DNA of 64,000 nucleotides, from positions 310,001 to 374,000 of the forward strand of contig JAQFVV010000283.1 of the NCBI GenBank assembly GCA_028023455.1. The letters are read 5' to 3'. The position numbers and the translations under genes were made by a program. The DNA is from Epiperipatus broadwayi. Its lineage: Eukaryota; Onychophora; Udeonychophora; Euonychophora; Peripatidae. Positions 49,201 through 58,359 of the stretch are shown one piece after another; position 1 is the stretch's first letter, and every line of letters begins with the position of its first letter. The notes beneath the pieces are model-generated. The model ran no database searches, had not been told where the DNA came from, and worked only from the letters and a program-made list of their open reading frames with translations.

Positions 49201-52200
49201 ATAGGAGTGAATGCAGTCTTGGTTATATATATATTATCTTCTATTTCTTGACATCAAACAATTCAAATAAAATTTAGTTTCTACTACCGGCTAAAGTTAC
49301 ATAGAATTGTGCATTTCAGTTTTATGCCATTCCCAAGTGGCAAATAGTTGTTGCTTAGTCATACCTACGGAGTGTATGTTCATTTTATTTTCTATAAATT
49401 TATATCATTTAATTAAATAATCTTTAAAATGAAAAGGCAGCTTAGCATTTCAATGAACTGAAACAAAACAGACAGTTTTCAAAATATGACAAAACAGTGT
49501 CCAGTTTTCACCACTGAATCATAACTAGATACATTGCCATCAGCTCAGGAAGTTGAGATATCATTGGTAAGAATAATGGAAGTGAAACTAAAACAAAAAT
49601 ATATTTCTGGAGTAATGAATTAAAGCACTTTAAATAAAAGTATGAATAGCTTAAAATTGTCAATAATAGGAATTTCAGAAAATCAAACAATATTTTGAAA
49701 TTATTGGCATAGATTTTTTTCAGTTTATATGAGTAGTTAAAATTAATAGTAGATGCATTTTATCTAAATAGGAAATGGTTCTTTTAATGGCTGGCCCCTG
49801 CTTCTTATCTTAACATTTACAACAATGTCCATCATTTCTATTAAAAATTTGACAGGAAGTGACGTAACACCGTTGTTTTTCTGTAATGTTTTTTTTATTT
49901 AAAATTCTCAGAAATAAAAATTGTAAACACTTGTATGATTCCTGTCCCCTCCCTCACCCTATAATGAAGGAGTAGGGGTGATTTAATTTAGCACCTTGGC
50001 TATAAATACTGATTTGTATGAATCTTACCACTGGACTGTAAGGGAATGGAAACACATTTCTTCTGCTGTTTTTTATATTTTAGAAAAACTGCCAAGAGGT
50101 GAATAGCAGATTCTGTCTTTTCAAGATCTGCATATTTAATAGCTTACAGTTTAAAAATAAATAGTAAATAAAAAAATTAGAAATTTGTAAATTTTATTTG
50201 TACTGTATATGCTTGTAGAAGTAATCATTTAGCATGCTGCCATGCAGTCGTTATCTACTATGATTTATAAAATTAAAATTTCATGTTAAATGGCCCCAAA
50301 TGCAAAGTCATTGATGGAAGCAATTTTATCCAGCTTTAAAGAAAATTATAAGTGCTTTGCTTGTAGGTTAAAATGGAAATGATTTAATTTTGAATGAAAA
50401 ATGTTATATCCAAAGCTGGTTGGTATTGAAGAAGAATGGATTATCACTTTTTGAAATAATAAAGAAATTCATGCTAGTATACTTCTGAAACTGCTAAACT
50501 TTACTTTCATAGTATGTGATAAATATTTAGTGAAAACAGAAAAACATTAAATTCGTTGATGGAAGATGTAAACAAAAAGAATGGTTATGGGAAACAATGA
50601 TATATTACTATATTTCATCAAAGAGCATTGAATATGAAAGAAGTCTTTAACATGAAGAATGTTCTGGAAAACTGATGTTCAATATTCACGAACATTTTAA
50701 TACAAAGAATGTTTTGGTAGACAGTAACTTTAAATTGTGTCAAAATGCATTGAATTTGTCTGAGGTCTTTAATAACAAATCCATTGAAAAGACAATACCA
50801 AGCCATTTACTAACAGAATGCGGGAGATACAATCAATACAAGTTATTTTAAAGGTTAATCATCATTAATTTTCATCACAAGAAGAAATGAAAAAAGAAGG
50901 ATAATAAGTTTGATTTTTTTTTGAAAGAGAGTGATCAATATATCTATATACACTTTGATATGAATGATAATATATACCTATGTAAATATATATTTTTCAA
51001 TTTATTATTCCATCTTTTTTTTCAACCGCTTTATTTTCTATTTTTGTTAATTTTTATTGGTGTCTTAATTTGTAGAATTTTTAAAGTGTACTATATGGTT
51101 TAACTATATACATTTGTTAAAAATATATATCACATGTGGGATGGAACTATCTTTGATTTTTCATTATCCATGAAAATGATTTGAAAACAAATAGCATAGA
51201 TACAGTGAAGTTGCTGTATTTTTAAAAACATTATTTTGCTTCATTCAGATATCCAATACAGTTTTGTGTAATATGGTAATAAAAACAGTATTTGATTTTA
51301 TAAAAAAAAAAAAAACTTGTTATTTATAGTATTATAGTTATATATAACAGTAATAAGATACTATCCGTGAAACTAAGAATCAAATAGTATAATAAATTTT
51401 ACTTTTGCTAGTCTAGTTAACCATTAAAAAATCTAAACATAGTATGAAAGTGTATATTTAATCACCTATGATAAGCAGCAAACTTAATATTTTTTAATTA
51501 ACAATTCAATAATAATTTCAGTGTTTATTTATATCATCTTCACCCTACTGTGGCTCCTTCTATTGTAAATATGAATAATTACTGGATATCAAATGGTAAA
51601 GTGCTATAAAAATTCCCACCTCCAGATCGATTCCTATATTTTACTTTTTTAGCAACAAATACATTAATGACCATTTTTTACTCCTTTATGCTATTCGAAC
51701 TAATATCCTGGAATTTAAAAAAATCCTTAAGATTTCACAATTTAGGCTAACTTATTTGCATAACATATAGGTCAGTTTCTATATATTTTAGAAATCTTAG
51801 TTTTATGATGTCTATAGATACTCTTTTAAAAGCCTTTGTCTATGAGATCGACATTGACTTCTGGCAGTTGTATAGATACCATTTCTCCCCAAAGTGACCT
51901 ATCAATTGTTTGCTTTTTCAGTTTACTTAAAAGCATATTTCTTATTGTAATAGTATAATACGTCCATTTAGTCAATTCTTACTTTTTATTACTAATCTTA
52001 CCTAATATTGTACATGTTTAATTAGATCATCTCATAATACCAAATAGAATATCAAGTGGCTTTCTCTGCATCACACTTCTGTGTTAGGAGCAGCAGATAA
52101 GTAATAGGCTGTTGCAGATTCAAGGCTTAAGGCTTCTCTAACAGGTCTTAGAAAAGAGCAATGAACTATAGAGCATTACTCACTTAATTTTCAAATTGCT

Positions 52201-55200
52201 AAAAAGTAGTGGGAGTTTAAACAAGTTTCCACTTTTGTTTTTATCCCCTACCAAGACTAGCTAGATACCCGTTTACTGACCAATGATGTGTGGTTAATCA
52301 TGGTGAATTTCCTATTGATTGAAAGAAAATTTCTAAGCCTAGTTAGACTTTGGAAGAAAAAAAATGTCTTTTTATTCAGCTTGAATCTAGAGCACAGCTA
52401 TTGTCAATGAAAGGGTCCATGGAATATTAATTCATTTTTTTAAATTTATTCTGGAGCTATCCATGTTGTCAAAGGGTGCTAAATAGTTGTCCTACACTTA
52501 AATCTCGAGAGTATTTTCTGATTAAAAGCTTTCATTAAGTAGAAGAATTGGATTTGAAATTCCGATTCTCCACAAATCATTTTTATTTGTTTAAACTAAC
52601 CTAAGATTAAAAAGCACATATGATTTTGAACTCAATCTAACATGCTTACATATTTATATAGATCTCACACAAGCCTTATGATAAATACCTCTGGGGAAGA
52701 GCAAATTATTTCTTTTAATACAGCTATAGAAAGTGAGTAAAGTAAGTCATGTGACTCTGATATATGTCATTCTTACCAATTGCCAAATAGGTCTGCAATC
52801 TGTATAAAACTGAGATATTATGTTTGCCTGCCTATAGTTAGACCTTTATATTAATAGGAGCAATTTAGTTTGAATTCAAAACGTTAGTGTTTTTGAGTCT
52901 CCCCATTATAAACTTGGGTAGTATAATAGAAGTAAAGATGGTGACTGTATATGTGGATACAGATTTACTCTTATCATAGAAAAAGTCCATTTAGCCAGAA
53001 ATTAATTGTGATATGATGCACTGTGACTTCTTATACGGAGTCAGGAATCTCTCAGCAACTATGCCCAGAGAAACCTGTTAGCCATTTTACCTTTCCTTTC
53101 CATTCCCCATCCTAAGTTTTCCCATATCCTGCTCCACCCCATTTCCACAACATAATCTTTGTCAATTCCATGGCCTTTATATCTAAATCCCCCTTATCTT
53201 TTCCCAAACTCAGCATAAAAACCAATAACCCACTTTCTGTATAATCACTTTGTTCATATTTATTCTTCCATAACTACATTACTTGTACTCTTTCTGCTTT
53301 CAAGGATTTACATTGAATTAACAGTTGCCTAATATTTTCTATGTCTTCCTTACACAACTTGCAGAGTAAATCACCCATTTCTTTCCATTTATGTGTATAT
53401 TCCCTTGTTGCTAAAGATCCCATTCGAGCCTTAAACAATAAACTACTTTCCTTACTATTATCATAAATTCACTTGCATCCAATGTTCCATTTACTTCTAT
53501 ATATATTTAAACTCTTTTACTCACCATACTAAATCTCCATCTCTCCAACTCCCTATTCGTTATTAATGCATCTATTCTTCTATTCCATCCCTTACACCTA
53601 TAAGACCCAACAATCCTCTTAACACAATTATCCCACCTTTTGTACAAGTATACTAATATAAATTCTTTATCCAAAACTTCTCCACACCACATTACCTTTC
53701 TCATCTATCTTGTTGCCTGCCTTTTCTTGTAGCGCAATTAAATATTTCTTTGGCTATTCTTTTATTATCCATAAACTGTAATGTACCGAACATTTTCATT
53801 TTGCTTTTTGCATCTCTCATATAAAACCTTGACCATCCCATTTCTCCTTGAATTACCTCCTTTGCTGTCCACCCATCTGCATGTAATGCATGTCTTCCTA
53901 CTTCTCGTTGTACTTTTTCCAAGTAATCTAATACCCCTTTAAATACATAACACATCATTACCATATAATTAGGAAATATGAATACATTGCTGCCATCTAG
54001 TAGCACTTAGATGATTTTGAAATAGAGCAAATAGAATGAACTACTATCTAATGACAGATTATTGAATTGTAATCTGATTGAATATGGACTTGTTCTTTTC
54101 ATTTGCTGTTCAAATAATTTCTAAAATCTTTGTCAACATCATATTTCAAAATTGTCATTTTTAACTTCTCCTTTATCGTTCTATTTTACATCCACAGAAT
54201 TTCTCAAGAAATACCGCAGCTTAAATGCTTCTGAACTTTGTTTTTTTATGATGTCTTTTTACCAGTTTAATATAAGTTTGCTTGGACTTTTTCACTATCA
54301 GATTCTTACATTAAAATTTTTAAATCTAGTTTTAAAAAAACGTATTAATGGTTAATTTTTGGGTGTTTCAATAAAAATATCAGATGGCTTGTCACTCGAA
54401 AAATTATATGATGTTTGAGCACCAGATGTGGTAGATTTGAATTGTAATTCATGGGTCTTTAGTTCTTTATTCTACTATTTTACTATTGCACTAAATCATG
54501 AAGGTCAATGTAACCAAATGTTTGGTATTTGAGAGATCTCATGATGTTTATATAGTAGAAGTAAATGACTGGATAAACTGTGATCTGTGAATTCTTAATC
54601 TCTTGAATTGGCCATTCTACCATTACACTAAAACATACAATTCAAGTAATTCACTAATTTGATGCTTGGGGTAATGTTTGAACATCAAAAGTAACACTTG
54701 AGTTTTGAACAATGAACCTTTAGTTTTTGAGTTTTCCACTCTATCGCCACATTAAACCATACAGAGATTTATTTGTGTTTATGTAAATATTCTAAATAAT
54801 AAAATAATTATTATAAAATTTATTCTAATAGCCAGCATTCTTGTTTCTAATATGCTTTGTTTTATTGTGTGATAATGATTGATTTTTAGTTATAATGAAA
54901 TTTTTTCAAATAAAATTATAATTCAGTGGCCATTTGATGATAATATTTCTTAATACTTGTTCGACTAATTTGACATTCTTAGACTTGATTAGCAGTATAA
55001 TCATTAACATGATAATTGCTATTCCATGATTCTTTTGTAAACATTTATAACAATGGTTCTTTAGATGTAACCGCTTATTAACAGTCATATTACATTTTTA
55101 ATATTTCCAATGTAAATACTTTTTGTACACATGTTTGCTCATTATCTAAATACATGTTATCCCTGAATAGAAAATTGCAAATAAAATATTTTTTTTATTG

Positions 55201-55962
55201 TAATCAATCTACTTATTTTATAATGGATAAGACATCATGATAAAGAAAGCATCTAGGATGTTCCTGAAGTGGAGATAGAAAAACCCATAAATCCGTCAAC
55301 GCAGAATCCTGTTCTTTTGTCTTCTTTTTTAACCCTAGAAGTTACGGGAATTATCTTAATATTAACAGTAGCTAATCTAATGTCATTTTATCAACATAAT
55401 ACTATCTCTAAATAATGTACTTATTCCTTAAACTCTTCAATATACTTTTTAAAATGTCTCGACAATCTTGCAGTTTTCCTCAAAACTACAAAAGACAATT
55501 TTTTCTCAAAACTACAAAAGACAATTACATCATTTCTTATTTATTCTCATAATAAATTTGGTTTTGAGAGTCTTTTTAGATTGAAAAATCCTGAAGTCAA
55601 ATCCCTTTAATTACGTATGCAAGTATTGTGAATAGTACGAGGGGAAAATTCATTAGTAGAGATTTATTTAAAATAAGCAATGTAAATGGATTGTAACAAC
55701 ATTGGATGTCTTGAAATAAGACATCCAATATTTATTTATTAATTATTTTTTTAAAGTTCGAATTTAGTTGATAATTTTATTATTTTATTTTTTAAGTCTT
55801 GTTTTAAGGGGAGATAAAACTGATCCGGTTGTGTTGTGTACCGATTGTCACAGTTTTGAAGTTAAAGAAGCCACAACTTCCAATTCATTACTGCTAGTTC
55901 CGGAATATAGTATTCCCAGTGCTGAAAATGAGCCTGAACTGTGGACATTAGAATCTCACCAG
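34293..55962 (+). CDS. DSCC1: DSCC1 (DCC1) gene, N-terminal part, exons 1-3, 3' end outside window
   Basis: DCC1 joins CTF18 and CTF8 on the alternative clamp loader Ctf18-RFC, which loads PCNA at replication forks and supports sister chromatid cohesion in the nucleus. The gene is built from 34293-34297, 47548-47712 and 55797-55962. Intron phases (2, 2, 0) join cleanly with GT-AG borders and give about 112 residues starting MRTTDDVK. These align from memory with the vertebrate DCC1 N-terminus: the LLELEP block, then GNNLVLRGDK against vertebrate GHSLVIRGDK, a VLC block and a TSN-LLL-P block. The family is about 390 residues, so roughly 70% (the rest of the DCC1 core and the C-terminal winged helices) must lie beyond 64000. 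I searched 56-64 kb by eye for the next exon and did not find it. Identity is strong; the exon 1 assignment is the weakest part. Confidence 0.88.
35105..35240. repeat. Diverged direct repeat, ~87-bp spacing
   Basis: GCTTTGATCTGATTTGCCTG...CCAGGGATTC (about 35112-35147) is repeated as GCTTTGATTCGCCCGTATCT...CGGGGATTCG (about 35192-35230). The second unit is GC-rich and, read on the minus strand, contains CTTCGAATCCCCGG, which resembles a tRNA T arm. No full tRNA fold was found. Confidence 0.5.
35364..35478 (-). CDS. Candidate first coding exon of an unidentified leftward gene
   Basis: On the minus strand an ATG at 35439 opens 25 codons (MSVRERVATLAKEMSFSDKA and a few more) that end at a textbook donor, AAAG|GTAAGT, at 35364/35363. 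The reading frame also stays open 13 codons upstream to an acceptor-like CAG ending at 35479, so an internal exon 35364-35478 is equally possible. The peptide looks helical and charged; I do not recognise the family. A minus-strand TATA box lies 165 bases upstream of the ATG. The exon is GC-richer than its flanks. Transcription would run left through the DSCC1 promoter. The opposite strand is open here for 61 codons but has no splice or start logic of its own. Confidence 0.42.
35604..35611 (-). promoter_or_regulatory. TATA box for the leftward gene
   Basis: TATAAATA on the minus strand is followed by a short GC-rich run (35570-35597), where a start site near 35575 would be expected. It is correctly placed upstream of the ATG and donor at 35439-35364. 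The sequence beside it (TAGAGTTTCGC) recurs as an inverted copy at about 35778-35789, next to another TATA-like GTATAAATGG on the + strand. Confidence 0.35.
36395..36465. repeat. Solo copy of the GCTGGTTCAGCA signature
   Basis: AACCAACTGATGAGTACTGG followed by TTCAGCACGAAATGTGCATC and ATCATATTTTT. The same order is seen at 33055-33115 (degraded), 25045-25115 and 5085-5150 (degraded), and in the foldbacks at 71-449, 31.5 kb and 46.6-47.2 kb. Confidence 0.65.
36702..37530 (+). pseudogene. LINE copy E, 5'-truncated, in DSCC1 intron 1
   Basis: It begins in the SFYMRDAKSKMKMFGRL block and runs to the CATCACATCA terminus. The zinc knuckle is intact (CKLCKEEIENIRHLLIEC). Stops and frameshifts occur near 36834, 37003, 37125 and 37357. 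It is close in sequence to copies C and D. It abuts a much older relative (copy G) at its 3' end. Confidence 0.85.
37540..38810 (+). pseudogene. LINE copy G, ancient diverged relative of the same LINE
   Basis: Conceptual translation in shifting frames aligns block by block with copy A. LIEMSYNESKTLFITFFDLG (about 37600) matches the RT segment around LYMVFIDM. A later open stretch at 38287-38493 (KLKLFGRLYYMSESRLVKIM) matches KMKMFGRLQFMDNKRIAKIV. Length and order agree with a collinear RT-to-C-terminus copy, but identity is low and stops are dense, so it is older than copies C-F. Confidence 0.6.
38944..39090. repeat. Foldback, 70-bp arms, 6-bp loop
   Basis: 38944-39013 and 39020-39090 are inverted copies with only AGTGTG between them. 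The arms begin with sequence related to the outer part of the 71-449 foldback (TTTCACACAACCC...CTCCAT...ATCTCAT), so this is a smaller member of the same family. It lies at the 3' side of LINE copy G in DSCC1 intron 1. Confidence 0.8.
40665..40860. repeat. Partial copy of the CTCTCCATAC foldback family
   Basis: Shows the left-arm order GCAAAACTATACGTA, GAGTAATCAATGGATGCCAG, CCAATATCCCCAGACTAG, CATCAATGAGGAGCTTTGGA, then AACAGTTATGAACAAGCATA. The right arm is missing. Confidence 0.75.
41900..42890 (-). pseudogene. Penelope-like element copy 1 (RT core), decayed
   Basis: Minus-strand conceptual translation gives a typical Penelope-like RT in order. An N-terminal block contains DKDNATVVMN (about 42785-42740) and LFRKHHA. 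Then come FTDSEKKEIVFQQTH, KIHKNHVP (fingers), LFKVLSSLDYKAQSS, SFDMKSLFADVPYDEA (palm A, about 42380) and YVDDVIVVWPHG (palm C, about 42080). A telomerase-like RT with this KIHK and YVDD layout is typical of PLEs. Frameshifts break it several times. The expected downstream GIY-YIG endonuclease was not recovered; 41400-41900 contains degraded PLE-like sequence only. Confidence 0.8.
43120..44032 (+). pseudogene. Penelope-like element copy 2 (RT palm to GIY-YIG endonuclease), decayed
   Basis: The + strand reads IFGIPMGLPISGVVADLFME and then WLRYIDDTFVIRQHG (palm C, about 43310-43355), with a stop soon after. It continues in another frame with FLDVLVTR, RYLHLHFHHHP, LKEEINHINSVL and FIKKALIQAQ. 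A GIY-YIG endonuclease start follows (KSHGVYEI at about 43890, CKASYIGMSN at about 43930 after a frameshift, then RRDEHASAVKQDSS). The order RT then GIY-YIG is diagnostic of endonuclease-bearing PLEs. It lacks the RT N-terminus. It belongs to a different lineage from copy 1, judged by YIDDTFVI against YVDDVIVV, and points away from it. Confidence 0.85.
44993..45675 (-). repeat. 660-bp element with long direct terminal repeats, copy 2
   Basis: Read on the minus strand it has the same repeat-centre-repeat order as copy 1 (repeat spacing 418). The centre is conserved too (TTAAGTCTTATGCAATGTTA, AAGACATGTAGATGTCTGAA). A C-run on the + strand at about 45130-45140 is in the same place as the G-run of copy 1. 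It lies in DSCC1 intron 1. Confidence 0.75.
46051..46140. repeat. Hairpin with 39-bp arms, end module of the CTCTCCATAC family
   Basis: 46051-46089 and 46102-46140 are inverted copies starting TTAAACCACTAAACATCACA, 12-bp loop. The same module flanks the 21.2-kb MITE and appears degraded at 22870 and 40845. It seems to be the true outer end of the larger composite element. Confidence 0.8.
46150..46530. repeat. Partial copy of the CTCTCCATAC foldback family, right half
   Basis: Contains TGAGCTTGGGTTGAAAA, CAGTGCTCTCAGATACAAGG, CCACAAGCTAGAAATGAGTC, GGCATCCATTGATTACTC and a degraded terminus near 46520. It directly follows the 46051-46140 hairpin. Confidence 0.75.
46576..47240. repeat. Compound repeat with both inverted and direct copies
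   Basis: 46576-46700 is inverted relative to about 46890-47035 (TTTGACACCATCC, AATAGTAATGACTATTATTA, AGAGATTATCTCTAG blocks). 46704-46815 and 47115-47225 are direct copies (TGATGAGTGCTGGTTCAGCA, then GTCATTTGT and TATTGTATCTTTAT). Two members of the GCTGGTTCAGCA family have probably nested or duplicated here, just upstream of DSCC1 exon 2. Confidence 0.75.
47355..47420 (-). other. tRNA-like fragment with B box
   Basis: The minus strand carries GGGTTCGCTTCCC (B box) inside a GC-rich run, preceded by an anticodon-arm-like GTTGC-TTTACAA-GTAGT (UAC if real). An 18-base stretch around the T arm appears partly duplicated, and no matching acceptor stem is seen. The GAAGCGAACC core is shared with the tRNA-Gly-like sequence at 4540. 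It is probably a decayed SINE or tRNA pseudogene, located just upstream of DSCC1 exon 2. Confidence 0.35.
47548..47712 (+). CDS. DSCC1: DSCC1 exon 2
   Basis: The 165-nt exon has an acceptor with a T-rich tract ending TTTTAG at 47547 and a good donor AA|GTAAGA at 47713. It carries one base completing the Arg codon, 54 full codons and two bases of the next codon. Visible features are TTDDV at the start, an acidic amphipathic segment (ILEHAKICEDDLLNL), a YLLELEP block equivalent to the conserved LLELEP of DCC1, and a final LQEGN leading into exon 3. The loop between the acidic helix and LLELEP is shorter than the Gly/Ala-rich vertebrate loop. The residues belong to the N-terminal beta-rich domain that dimerises with CTF8; this role comes from family knowledge. 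Confidence 0.9.
47715..53000. other. DSCC1 intron 2, left part, no genes
   Basis: A small GC-rich patch at 48825-48865 (GCGCCACCGTGGTGC, then TGCATTGCTGCTGCAAG) and a TGACGTAA word at 49859 are the only departures from AT-rich sequence. 51535-51640 resembles 62840-62940 (TGTGGCTCCTTCTATTGTAA against TAGTGGCATCTATTGTAAAC), a decayed dispersed repeat. Confidence 0.5.
53009..53978 (-). pseudogene. LINE copy F, 5'-truncated, in DSCC1 intron 2
   Basis: On the minus strand it runs from a YFLEKVQREVGRHAL-type segment (about 53930) through the MKMFGTLQFMDNKRIAK block and RKVMW to a degraded knuckle and the 3' terminus CACTGTGACTT (plus-strand view) at about 53009-53030. The two longest open frames overlap at 53701-53704 with a frameshift. 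The 5' junction is followed at 53989-54000 by GCTGCCATCTAG, as in copy A. Confidence 0.85.
55701..55729. repeat. Perfect 12-bp stem hairpin
   Basis: ATTGGATGTCTT (55701-55712) and AAGACATCCAAT (55718-55729) with a 5-bp loop lie 68 bases upstream of DSCC1 exon 3. Confidence 0.7.
55797..55962 (+). CDS. DSCC1: DSCC1 exon 3
   Basis: The 166-nt exon follows a T-rich acceptor (TTTTTTAAG at 55796) and ends CAC CAG with donor GTAAAA at 55963. Its first T completes the split Asn codon AA|T. The 55 codons then run LVLRGDKTDPVVLC, a CHSFEVKEATTSNS block and LLLVP, matching the vertebrate order LVIRGDK, AVLC, YDLK, TSN, LL and P. The exon ends in phase 0 at LESHQ. The residues belong to the CTF8-binding N-terminal domain by family comparison. 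Without exon 2 the piece would still be recognisable as DCC1, so the pair supports one gene despite the 8.1-kb intron between them. Confidence 0.9.
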
Positions 55963-57132
55963 GTAAAAAATAGTGAATATTAGTGATAAAAATCTCAAAA
56001 TATTTGGAAAGTTAAGTCATCAGTCCTTAGAATTTTACGTAATTGTCCATTTTATCTGTTTTATGATGGCATAAAATGTTGCATTTTAATTTATAAATAT
56101 GTAGTAACTATTAATAAGAATATATTTAATTATAATAATAACTTAGTTGTCATTTCTTTTCAATGTATCTTTAAAAAATTTTCAATTTATTCAAATATTT
56201 TATTCTTTATAAGTATATTTATAAAAGGCTTTCTAATATGGTGATCATTGCATTAGACTGCAATGTCCACAAATATGAATATTTCTGGTTTTATAGTTTA
56301 ATGCTGTCTCTTGTAAGCTCGAGTATATGGTAATGGAATGTATTAATTTTCATCGCCAGGTTCATTTCAGACTTCTTGCCTTTATAATTGAGGAATCAAA
56401 ACTAGAATCATTGTAGTTATTCCACAAAACTTCTTGCTGATAGAAATAAATAAACTGCAATATCATCTGGAAACCATTGTTTACTGGATCTAAGAATAGA
56501 TGGCATTAGAATGGAGAAGAAAAAATACTCTAGTTTATTATAATAAAGTGAAAGAATCAAGTGATATTGTTTTGGTATTTTTAAAACTGGTGGGAATTAC
56601 AACTTCTTTTTTAATGTATTTTTTACAATCTTTTATATACCTTTTTCAACTGCTTTTCAGTCTTTTTCAAAGATTTTTTTTTAGAGATATTTTGGAATAT
56701 CTGAAGAAGACTTCTAGCAAGTCGAATCGGTCAGAAATTATATAAACCTATAAGAAAAATGCATATATTAAAGCATTGAGTATGCTCGCCTGCTATGCCA
56801 ATAATCTTAGTAGGTAGAAATGATATATATTTACAAAGGGTATTGGGATATAATGGTCAATGTATTATCCTATCATGCCTAAGACCTGAGCTAAGCTTAA
56901 GATTTTCAGATAATTTAAAGTTTCAAAATTGGCTCATAGCTTATCTGGTTAGTAATCTAATATTAGGTAAAAATGTGTATGAGCAATTTTTACCTTATGT
57001 TACCACCCACGAGGAACATCAAGTAAGGGATTATCAGGCAAGGTGAAGTGCAGTAAGAACCTTATGTTTACATCTTTTATTAACATCTTTTCATAATTGT
57101 AATTGTTATCCTAAATAATTAATGACGTTCTA

Positions 57133-57545
57133 ACAATACCACTGCTAAAAAAACCTAGTTATTGCTTGAAAATAACACCACACTTTACTTTGTTTATATC
57201 ATAATAAATGCACAAAAACATTTAATGTACATATCTCCAAAGAAGATGAATTATTATCTGTAAGATATCAAAAGAAAATATGACTCTTTTGAGTCTTAAC
57301 ATTCATAAAAATAGCCATCTGTGTTTAAATCCATATAATAAATAACTTTAGTTAGAAATGAGTGATTTTTTGTTTCTAATTAAACTCGAGCCCCCCAAAA
57401 ACCCTACTGATGGGAACTAGAGCAAAATAATTTAGCTTTAGGATTGGCTGTCATAATTGATGGTTTCCTGGCAGCACCACTGCTAAGTGTATCTTTAGTT
57501 ATTACACGAAAATAACCCCTCACTTTATTTTGTCTACATACATAG
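57133..57545. repeat. Two ~75-bp direct repeats 340 bp apart
   Basis: About 57133-57208 and 57473-57545 share ACCACTGCTAA, TTAGTTATT, GAAAATAAC and CACTTTA-TTTGT words in order. The spacer holds no coding. It lies in DSCC1 intron 3. Confidence 0.55.
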
Positions 57546-58263
57546 TGAGCCCAATGAAAAGATGACTACTGGTGGATATCTCTCCGAGCTGCATGTAGCA
57601 CAATCTCTGAATCGATGTAACAATATAGTTACTCATCACCTAAAAATTATCAGATGTTTGTATGTCTGGATCAAGTTGCAATATGAATTGTGACAGGGTG
57701 TTTTGTATTTTTATCCATAATGGTACACTACACTAGTATTAAATTTGTTTTAAATTGGGACAAACTGTTATCAAAATATTTGAAATTATTCAAACTGTCT
57801 ATAGCAGTGAAGCCATGAATCATAAGAATATTTGAAAGATTTCATGATGGTAGGAAGATCATTGAAAGCAACTAACGAAGGTATGAGCATACTATCTACA
57901 TTTCACGTCATAACTCATGATACAGGTTTGCTAGTACTTTGAAATTTTTATAATTATTAGTTAACTAAACCATGACATTACATAATATATGTATTGATTT
58001 AGAGGCGATGATACAGCTAGCTAGCTTGGTCAGAGAACCATTCATCTTTATACTGGAACTTACTGCACATTTTAATTTTGTTAAATAGCTAAAGTTAAAA
58101 TACTATTTTAAACTTTGAAATGTTTAATAGACTTGCAGAAATCAGTAAAAAAGTAAATAAAATTGTAATTAAAATATCAATAATAAAAGATTCGATATAA
58201 AACCAAAACATGTCACATGCAGTTATTAAAAAACTGAGAACACCAAAACATTTGTAATAGTTT

Positions 58264-58332
58264 TAACAAGGCTGTAAACCTTAGCAATGAGCATCTGAAA
58301 AAATCGTCACTAGGGACCTCTGTAGGTCTTTA
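58264..58332. repeat. Single diverged arm of the 15.6-kb hairpin family
   Basis: Matches the hairpin arm in order: AAGGCT-TAA, CCTTA, CTGAAAAAA-CG and AGGGACCTCTG, then TCTTTA. No inverted partner is present downstream. Confidence 0.65.
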
Positions 58333-58359
58333 AAACACATGCTTACGCTATGAAGAAAA

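Noticed and set aside
56500-56745. 81-codon frame downstream of DSCC1 exon 3, tested as exon 4
   Set aside because: An acceptor-like TTTTTTTTTAG precedes DILEYLKKTSSK, but this does not match the expected DCC1 continuation (an aromatic-rich ELR..PKLKKL segment) and has no good donor.
56795-57046. 83-codon frame starting MPIILVGRND, tested as a gene
   Set aside because: Unusually non-repetitive for this region, but no family is recognised, no splice sites bound it, and it contains inverted words (AGGTAAAAATGTG / TTTTTACCTTATG) typical of foldback repeats.
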